Source: Melampsora larici-populina 98AG31 (lineage: Eukaryota > Basidiomycota > Pucciniomycetes > Pucciniales > Melampsoraceae). From it: a stretch of DNA of 64,000 nucleotides. The notes under the pieces are model-generated. The model was not told the DNA's origin, did no database searches, and saw only the letters and a program-made list of their open reading frames with translations. How positions within the stretch are numbered: position 1 is the first letter of the stretch; each line of letters starts with the position of its first letter. The position numbers and the translations under genes were made by a program. The stretch spans positions 2,468,751 to 2,532,750 of the forward strand of contig NW_006768768.1 in the NCBI RefSeq assembly GCF_000204055.1, given 5' to 3'. This document shows positions 57,265 through 64,000 of the stretch, piece by piece.

Positions 57265-57850
57265 ATGGTCGATAATAAACCCAATCTCTTAGTCGATCAA
57301 ATGGAACCTAGCATGAAGCCTAAGTTTGAAAACATGTCCATGCGAGAACTCGCGGAATGGCGGCTTGGAATCATGATTCAAACACCGGAAACTGCTGCTC
57401 AATTCAATCGTGTCTTTGACTTGAAACGTCATGAGGAAGGCTACAGCCATGCCACGTATCCCGTTCCTTTCGCGAGCGATATGTCCAATGACCTCGATGA
57501 GGCGATCATAAGCTTAGAGTACGACAATACATTTATACAACGTTGCCTCCGGTTGGCAGAAGAAGCAGCCGTCCGCGGCGAGACAGTCCTGGCCCCTACT
57601 TTATCCGAGCTGCACGGCGTTCGCTTAACGGAAGCTATTGATCCACCAACCTCTTCCGCCGCTGACGAACGGTTCATAAATGACGTCAAGCCCCGTATTG
57701 GGGTTTCGCAGACTGGCTGTTTGCAAACAATCAGTAAGAACTCTAATCTTTCTGCACATTTTTTAAATCGTCACGTAGTCAACGCCTTGGGCTTTGTTTG
57801 TAAAAATAGACTCCGACGAAAATGAAATGCGCAGCTCAACCAACATTTGA
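57265..57850 (+). CDS. Unknown 169-aa protein, two exons
   Basis: Exons are 57265-57733 and 57810-57850, phase 1. The sequence is acidic and helical (MSMRELAEWRLGIMIQTPET; DLDEAIISLEYDNTFIQRCL) and ends SDENEMRSSTNI. A 5' extension is suggested by the sequence before it: an acceptor at 57240 would join a frame reading DYYDPGWNWLPRWSADTTKP, but one TGA interrupts that frame just upstream, so either the gene begins at 57265 or its 5' part is damaged. No known domain. Confidence 0.5.
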
Positions 57851-58239
57851 GTTGCTTGATAGAGACACCCGAGGATCCCCGAAAGCGTACAGCACATTCA
57901 ACTCCAGGGTTCGATGGCCGAAAGAGTGATAGCTGAATATGTACCCACGACTCCGTGATGTAGCCACCTTGGAATGTATTTGTCAGACTATCATAACCCC
58001 GAGAGTTTCTTCACCCATCTGAATAGGGTCTTTCGTGAAATCCACGGGTTGTATTAATCATTTTTTCATATCCAGTGTAGACCTCACTGGTGAGACTAGT
58101 AGATTCAATGCAAGCCTTGTCAGTCCTACTAAGCCTCGCATCAGCGGAATAAATTCCATACTAGTTGAAAAATTATTACAAGTGCGCTAATCTGCTTCGA
58201 GCAAAAAGAAAGCACTCCGTGAATCCAAAACAAGGGTTA

Positions 58240-58255
58240 CGGTTGCCGACAACCG
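58240..58255. promoter_or_regulatory. CGGTTGCCGACAACCG, one-mismatch palindrome (site 9)
   Basis: One mismatch near the centre. It shares about 140 bp of flanks with site 5 in inverted orientation. It lies 247 bp before site 10. Confidence 0.5.
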
Positions 58256-58415
58256 CAGGCTTGCACAAGGTTCAAGACTGCAGCTCCCACACCATTGCTG
58301 CTTAGATTATCTCAGAATTCACGAGTAAAGAATGGTTTATTCCTTGTGTCGTAATTCTTTAGTAATTCTTTATCTCACAGGTGTTTTACTTGTGTGTAAT
58401 ATTATTACAAGACAT

Positions 58416-58923
58416 AGGCAGCGTTGACATTCGTCATCAACATGTGACAGACCCGCGAAATTCGCACCGAACCGTCCGCGACGTCACGGTTGTCGACAAC
58501 CGCAACCACTTTCGAAACCTGAGTTATCGCGAGACCTTTTTGCCATCACGTGAAAAGTATCTCTATCAAAACGACTTTCAACCCAAAAGTTTTCTCACTC
58601 TTCTTCGCTGTTCCGACGACCTCTCACGCTACTTTCTCAGCTACTTTGAATCACTTTCACCTGTCAGCGTTCTTTAGCCTCAATCTGACACTACTATATA
58701 AGTAAACCCCACCTCATAACCGGTCGTCAAATGTATGTTCTCCCTTGCTCAACTACCATTCAGCAATTATCCTCAACAACCACTAGCTGTGGTGAGTGGT
58801 GTTTGAGTAGTTTGTCTCGATCCATCACTAATGTTTTTCAATTCGACTCCATACTCAGATCCTTCTTTCGGACCGTTCGTGACTTCCTGGAAGAATTCAC
58901 AAGCCACTTGTATTGGTTAGTGC
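58416..58923 (+). repeat. 508-bp segment duplicated (inverted) at 12060-12573
   Basis: Nearly identical to the other copy from AGGCAGCG to GGTTAGTGC. It includes palindrome site 10, a TATATAA box at 58695-58701 and the conserved beginning of a putative gene. The 77-codon frame before the TATA box is conserved only because the DNA is. Confidence 0.85.
58487..58502. promoter_or_regulatory. CGGTTGTCGACAACCG palindrome (site 10)
   Basis: Perfect copy about 190 bp upstream of the TATATAA box, in the same relation as site 1. Confidence 0.6.
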
Positions 58924-59102
58924 CTTCGTACCTCTACTGTTCTCTTATCACTTTGTCTCATTCACTCGCGGAAAATAGGTTCAATTTTCCGTTGGATCAT
59001 CGAAACGTAGGATGTTGCAGTTTTTTTCTCAGACTTGAGTTTAAGACTTCCGGTGCTTGCCGAATTCATCTCATTGATCCCCTCGCCTCACTCTATCACT
59101 GA
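58731..59102 (+). CDS. Putative gene downstream of duplicated promoter (copy 2)
   Basis: The frame from ATG at 58731 is open for 123 codons (MYVLPCSTTIQQLSS..FFRTVRDFLEEFTSHLYW..). It contains an internal GTTAGT...AAAATAG interval (58916 to about 58979) that could be spliced without changing frame. Alternatively an ATG at 58735, conserved in copy 1, with a GTGAGT...CTCAG intron gives only a 26-codon peptide. Both copies have a good TATA box, so transcription is plausible while the product is unclear. Confidence 0.3.
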   Translation: MYVLPCSTTIQQLSSTTTSCGEWCLSSLSRSITNVFQFDSILRSFFRTVRDFLEEFTSHLYWLVPSYLYCSLITLSHSLAENRFNFPLDHRNVGCCSFFLRLEFKTSGACRIHLIDPLASLYH

Positions 59103-59366
59103 TCAAACATCACAACCATATTTTCTTGTGGCTACTTTTACCGCTAAGTTTGCGTTTACATTTCTAATACATTGTTTCATTGCTTCGAGGTGAAGGACGT
59201 CTTTCAAATTCCTGTTATACAGTTTCGTTATTTTGGCACAAGCATCAGCTGAGGTCAATATGTTTATTTCACATGTACTCCGTCCTTGGTAACAATGATC
59301 TGGCTGAAGTTGACCAAAGATATCACAAAAAAAATCAACATATTGACTACAAGACTTGATACACAT
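59103..59366 (-). CDS. Cys-rich small ORF (87 aa)
   Basis: ATG at 59366 to TGA at 59103, one exon, with seven Cys (CIKSCSQYVDFFC; DHCYQGRSTC; ADACAKI; MKQCIRN; YGCD) and a helical C-terminal half. No signal peptide, no homologue recognised. It is read toward the end of the putative gene before it, with almost no gap. Confidence 0.3.
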   Translation of the reverse strand: MCIKSCSQYVDFFCDIFGQLQPDHCYQGRSTCEINILTSADACAKITKLYNRNLKDVLHLEAMKQCIRNVNANLAVKVATRKYGCDV

Positions 59367-59473
59367 AGGCCGACTGGCTCACACTAATCTCGCAAGCTTA
59401 CTACCCTGGTCAGCTATGTTTGGTTATCGAGTCCCAGTTCCGGAAGCACGAGGTACGCTTGGATCTGCCAAAA

Positions 59474-59932
59474 TCAAAAAGTCAGCTTTTGAACAAGTTT
59501 TCTACTCAAGGAGAAAGACCGACTATGATAAATCAGTGCATCCCAAAATTCCATGGTCTCCTTTTTCATCTTTTCGAACGCCGCTGACCGCCAGATATAC
59601 CTTGTCAGGCATCCACCGGTGATAATGCAGATGGCCCAAGAGATACCTTCGGTCAGCCTCCCACAGAACCCATTCTTCGGTTGTAAACCAAGAGGTATCA
59701 AAACCCCTTCGATCGTGACGGAGCAGAACTGTGAGGCGAAGAGTGATGTTGCCTCGGGTATCTGGTCATGCCAGGCAAGTGATGAATAAAGCCTAATTGC
59801 TTCGATACATCTTGGAGCATTCTGCTTGAGAAGAACCAGCGGTCGGTAGAGATCAATCAAAGCTCGAACTACGTAAAGGGGGAGGATGTGGTCAAAGAGT
59901 CCGCCAAACGTTTGAAGATAAGAGAGTGCCAT
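59474..59932 (-). CDS. Unknown 152-aa protein with hydrophobic segments
   Basis: First in-frame ATG at 59932; the frame is open 22 codons further upstream without an ATG, so a 5' exon may exist. Two hydrophobic stretches (FGGLFDHILPLYVVRALIDL and ISWAICIITGGCLTRYIW) surround a polar centre (CIEAIRLYSSLAWHDQIPEA). The C-terminus is basic. No known domain. 59999-60447 is intergenic with no supported gene. Confidence 0.4.
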   Translation of the reverse strand: MALSYLQTFGGLFDHILPLYVVRALIDLYRPLVLLKQNAPRCIEAIRLYSSLAWHDQIPEATSLFASQFCSVTIEGVLIPLGLQPKNGFCGRLTEGISWAICIITGGCLTRYIWRSAAFEKMKKETMEFWDALIYHSRSFSLSRKLVQKLTF

Positions 59933-60447
59933 CGCGTCGGCCTTGGTGTGATTTTTTTCGAGAGTAAACAAGATGTAGTTGTGGCAGATGTTGGTCACTG
60001 AGATTTAGGAGGTCAGAGTAACGAGGTACAACTCTATATATATATCACTCAATCAGTGTCTGATATTCCCTTCTGTGTTTCATCCGCATCGACATCCGTA
60101 AGCCTAAGGATGCCTCATTTTCTTGAAAGGCATGTCTTTGCTCAGAGCTCAAAATTTATCAACATCCTCATTTCCTTCTGAATTTCTTCTACCCTTTGAT
60201 CGTTGAGCCACTATTGCGTATCTGTTCAATGGGGCCTACTAATGATCTGATACTAATCAAAGCTCAACTGTACATGTTCAGCTGTTACAAGTGCATCAAG
60301 TTTTACTTCGCCGACTTCCACAAAGGCCATTATCCAACCGATCTATAAATGTACCTCAAAATCAAGCTTCAGGCGAGGACAATCTAGCACCACGATTTAT
60401 TACTTCAGCTGCTATCTATCCCCTTATCATCGTTTCTTGCGCACAAC

Positions 60448-63400
60448 ATGACGTCCACACCCATATTCACAACCCCTACTTCCGCTGGAAAGCAGCCTGC
60501 TCAAGTGTTGGAAGAGCTCAGTGTGAGATAACTCAGCGTTACACTTCATCGCATCCTGTATTGACAACGTCATTGTATCATCCAGAAGCTCATGTCTGCT
60601 GTTCACAAGATTCAAGAGGAAAACTATTCGAGGCTCAGAAGTGACTTCAGTGACTTTGAAGTTAGTATTTCTTTGTCCTGAATGATGTTTCGGACGCATC
60701 CTGAATATTACCAATTGTTTGCCAACAGAAAAAAAACGACTTGACATTTTTGCAGCTCCGGGAGTATATCAAGAATGTCGAAGTTAGTGAAATCATATGC
60801 CTTCTTCGTTCCAAACGCTGACGAACTATTGCTATTTCCATACTCAACTCTTGGATATTCCTACGAGAACATTAGGGCATGGCAGATGATACTCAGGTAC
60901 GATTGAATAGACATGAGCAGACTATTAACTTCGATGCTCATCATGCTACTTCTCCCAGGGCTCACAAATAGCAGAATCGTGCCGAGTAATACCTAGAGGA
61001 AACTTTCCTTCAGCATCTCAACTTAACAGCTTACAGGAAAGCATAGCTACCTTGAATTCACGACTCGATACCGAAACCAAAAGGATTGATGGATTTCATT
61101 CCGTCAGTTTCCTGCCATGTAGTATTTTGGATTGATCATTTACTAAGGATATGGTGCTTTATTTAATCAGGGGGGCGAAAAGCTTGAAGGTCAATTCCGT
61201 AGCCTTGATACTCGAACAGACTTACAAGTCCGGACTATGAATGAAGGATTTGCCAAGTTTGAATCTATCTGGCATGATAAACAAGAAGTAGAGATGACTA
61301 AATTTAGTAGTACGCTTGCCCAACTGGAAGCTCATCAAATGAAGGCTGTCAACCAAGAGGCACTGAACAAGGAATTATCAGAAATGAAAGCGTGCGATGA
61401 GACCCTGCGCAAAGCAATCATGTCAAATAACGAAGTAAGCCTCGTTCTTTCTAGAGATGCATCAAGTATTCTACGGTCCCGTATTCTACTAATTATACTG
61501 TTTTTTGGTATGCAGGCATGCATGGCATCTTTTCAAAAGGCCTTCAAAAAATTAGACGTCAGTGGCACCATATTAATTGAAGGAGGGACTTCATAGTACT
61601 AACCAGTGGTTGTCCCATACATTCGATCACATTCCGAGAATCCAACAGGTTCTTGAAGCAAATATTAGTACATCTGATAGAAGAACGTTGGATCTAAATG
61701 CCCTTTTCCAGCAACAAAATAATGATTTGAAATCCTGGTCAAAATGCTGGGAAGAGGCGAAGGCCAATTCAAGGATTGAGATTTCAGAAGTCATCGAAAA
61801 GTTGGAAAACATGAAGAAGCAAATTGCTGAATGTCTCGACGCTCACTCCTCAGAAAATGAACATTCAGACAGTCAAGATGGAGCGGTTTCCAAAGTAGGT
61901 CCCAAGCAAGAGATCTTCCTATCGTCTTGTGAGATTGAAACATCTGTTTTTTTAAGCAACTGGTGTTACAGGAAGCGCTTCTGGAACCGCTTCATCAAAA
62001 GATCGACGCTTTGGAGTCTTCAAGCAACCGCCACCAGGTGCGCATCCATACTTAAATTCTGCTCCGGTCTCGTGCTGACCTAATGCCGCTCGACTTGTAA
62101 CACCCAATCAGTCCATTCAGAGCCTCGTAATTCCTAATTCCGTAAGTCATTTCATAACTTCTTCCATCCACCGGCGAATATTGACAATGGGCAATCATGA
62201 TTAATACCGGATCGCAGGAAGAACTACTTGAACCCCTGCATCAAAAAATAAATGCTCTGGAGTCCTTAATAAGCAGCAACCAGGTGCGCATGCCCCAGGA
62301 GTCTATACTCAACTGTTGCGTAGCTTGCCTTCTCATTCATGCGATTCCACAGGCAAGACAAGCGGACTCTAGCCAGAGTCTCACAGTTTATAATGTGGTA
62401 TGTTACTTACTGTCTTAAATTTGGTCAACATCACTCATGAGGAATCTGGTTACCACTGATCACAGGAAGCGCTTCTAGAACCGCTGCATCAAAAGATCAA
62501 CGCTTTGGAGTCTTCAAGCAACCGCGACCAGGTGCGCACCCATACTTAGCTTTTGCCCGGTTAGCTTTCTTCTAATCTGATGTGGATCCACAGGACACAC
62601 CAACTCAGTCTATTCAGAGCCTCGTAGTTTCTAATTCTGTAAGTTATTTCATAAATTCTTCTTCCATCCACCGGCCAATATTGACAATGGGCAATCATTA
62701 TGACCACCGGATCACAGGAAGAACTGCTTGAACCCCTGCATCGAAAAATAAATGCCCTGGAGTCCTTAATAAGCTGCAACCAGGTGCGCATGAATCTCTA
62801 GCTTCTGCTCCGGTATCGTGCTGATCTAATGCCGCTCGACTTTTAACACCCAATCAGTCCATTCAGAGCCTCGTAATTCCTAATTCCGTAAGTTATTTCA
62901 TAACTTTTTCTTCCATCCACCGGCGAATATTGACAATGGGCAATCATTATTACTACCGGATCACAGGAAGAACTACTTGAACCCCTGCATCAAAAAATAA
63001 ATGCTCTGGAGTCCTTAATAAGCTGCAACCAGGTGCGCATGCCCCAGGAGTCTATACTCTACTCTTGCGTAGCTTCCCCTCTCATTTCATGCGGTTTTAC
63101 AGGCAAGACAAGCGGACTCTAGCCAGAGCCTCACAGTTTATAATGTGGTATGTTACTTACTATCTTCATCGCAAAAATTGGTCAAGATCGCTCATGAGGA
63201 ATCTGGTTACCACTGATCACAGGAAGCACTTCTAGAGCCGCTGCATCAAAAGATCAACGCTCTGGAGTCTTCAAGCAACCGCAACCAGGTGCGCATGAAT
63301 TTTTGGCTTCTGCTCCGGTCTCGTTCTCACCTATTATAGCTCTTCAGGTAACACCCAATCAGTCTATTCAGAGCCTCGTGATACCTAATTCCGTAAGTCA

Positions 63401-64000
63401 TTTCATAACTTCCTCTCCCATCCACCGGCGAATATTGACAATGGACAATCATTATTAATACCGGATCGCAGGAAGAACTCCTTGAACCACTGCATCAAAA
63501 AATGAACGCTCTGGAGTCCTTGATAAGCTGCAACCAGGTGCGCATGCCCAGGATTCTACTCAACCATTGTGTAGCTTCCCTTCTCATTCATGCGATTTTA
63601 CAGGCAAGACAAGCGGAGTCTAGCCAGAGTCTCACAGTTTATAATGTGGTATGTCACTTACTATCTTCATCGCAAAAACGGTCCACATTGCTCATGAGGA
63701 ATCTCTTTACTACTGATTACAGGAAGCGCTTCTGGAACCGCTGCATCAAAAGATCAACGCTCTGGAGTCTTCAAGCAACCGCAACCAGGTGCGCATCCAT
63801 ACTTAAATTCTGCTCCGGTCTCGTGCTGACCTAATGCCGCTCGACTTGTAACACCCAATCAGTCCATTCAGAGCCTCGTAATTCCTAATTCCGTAAGTCA
63901 TTTCATAACTTCTTCTTCCATCCACTGGCGAATATTGACAATGGGCAATCATGATTAATACCGGATCGCAGGAAGAACTACTTGAACCCCTGCATCAAAA
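60448..64000 (+). CDS. Modular coiled-coil protein with tandem micro-exon array (partial at right edge)
   Basis: Exons are 60448-60522, 60586-60660, 60729-60782, 60876-60896 (only 21 nt), 60959-61102, 61171-61434, 61516-61557 and 61607-61894, then the array of 66, 30, 66 and 42-nt exons listed separately; all introns are phase 0. The first part is helical with heptads (LMSAVHKIQEENYSRLRSD; LNSLQESIATLNSRLDTE; KFSSTLAQLEAHQMKAVNQE; ISEVIEKLENMKKQIAECLD). The array adds repeats of E-[AE]-LLEPLHQKINALES. No known domain. Such a protein is probably a rod-like scaffold; this is inference. The array continues past the window edge. Confidence 0.75.
61972..64000 (+). repeat. Tandem array of a four-exon cassette, about 500-bp period
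   Basis: Exon types: A (66 nt, EALLEPLHQKINALESSSN..), B (30 nt, SIQSLVIPNS), C (66 nt, EELLEPLHQKINALESLIS..), D (42 nt, ARQADSSQSLTVYN). Positions: A 61972, B 62112, C 62218, D 62353, A 62466, B 62609, C 62718, B 62858, C 62967, D 63103, A 63223, B 63363, C 63472, D 63604, A 63723, B 63863, C 63972 (cut by the edge). Introns after A and C start GTGCGCA, after B GTAAGT, after D GTGGTATG. One D-A pair is missing between 62783 and 62858. Confidence 0.9.

Noticed and set aside
58381..58677. 98-codon frame containing the palindrome (and its partner at 12312-12545)
   Set aside because: It ends before the TATA box and is conserved only as much as the surrounding non-coding DNA; more likely promoter than coding.
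58444..58923. Long terminal repeat starting TGTGACAGACCCGCG
   Set aside because: The start resembles fungal LTRs and there is a TATA box, but similarity to the copy at 12 kb begins 28 bp before the TG and stops at a splice-like site rather than at CA, and no target duplication was found.
61972..64000. CRISPR-like array
   Set aside because: The repeats are regular, but they are exons and introns with splice sites, in frame, and in a eukaryotic genome; the interval lengths and sequences are those of introns, not spacers.

Overview
The window looks like nuclear DNA of a filamentous basidiomycete, most probably a rust fungus (Pucciniales); the order is an inference, not something the sequence proves. 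The reasons are: AT-leaning DNA with many dispersed repeats; genes cut into many exons by short introns (about 50-110 nt) with GTAAGT, GTGAGT or GTATGT donors, CTRAY-like branch points and YAG acceptors; a fungal Tnp2 (CACTA/EnSpm-type) transposase; and many unfamiliar, paralogous genes. No tRNA, rRNA or CRISPR array was recognised. Gene models below were assembled by hand from reading frames, splice signals and phase matching, so distal 5' exons may be missing.

Layout. 0-12 kb: end of an entering gene, repeats, an unknown gene converging on a SUN-domain gene, a small gene with a duplicated 69-nt exon, and a large seven-exon gene (7562-11456) with an internal two-exon duplication. 12-27 kb: a duplicated promoter/5' segment, a membrane-protein gene, a TPR plus J-domain co-chaperone gene (15072-16502), a six-exon coiled-coil gene (16956-19234) with a solo LTR in an intron, a gene with a SUMO-interaction-like motif, a truncated signal-anchor gene and a tail-anchored gene. 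27-40 kb: a shorter paralogue of the large gene (28631-30818) divergent from a membrane-protein gene, two divergent paralogues (34109-34968 and 36385-37049, the second between 85-bp inverted repeats), and a seven-exon gene of unknown function (37527-39799). 41-52 kb: a pseudogene, small tail-anchored proteins, a coiled-coil paralogue with duplicated exons (44622-45733) and an apparently intact five-exon Tnp2 transposase (47907-51459). 52-64 kb: three consecutive long hairpins, the inverted second copy of the coiled-coil gene (54387-55819), small genes, and a coiled-coil gene (60448 to beyond 64000) whose 3' part is a tandem array of 66/30/66/42-nt phase-0 exons.

Themes. (1) Several gene families grow by tandem duplication of symmetric exons (69 nt, 147 nt, the 66/30/66/42-nt cassette, and a two-exon pair). 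(2) A 16-bp palindrome, CGGTTGTCGACAACCG, or a one-mismatch form, occurs ten times in about seven unrelated contexts, mostly 0.2-0.9 kb upstream of gene starts; its halves form a CGG-N10-CCG dyad. (3) Segments at 12-25 kb reappear in inverted orientation at 54-59 kb, and one 410-bp piece lies at both 24 and 41 kb. Only a few products can be assigned from sequence: SUN domain, TPR/J domain and Tnp2 transposase. The rest are described by what is visible and left functionally open.
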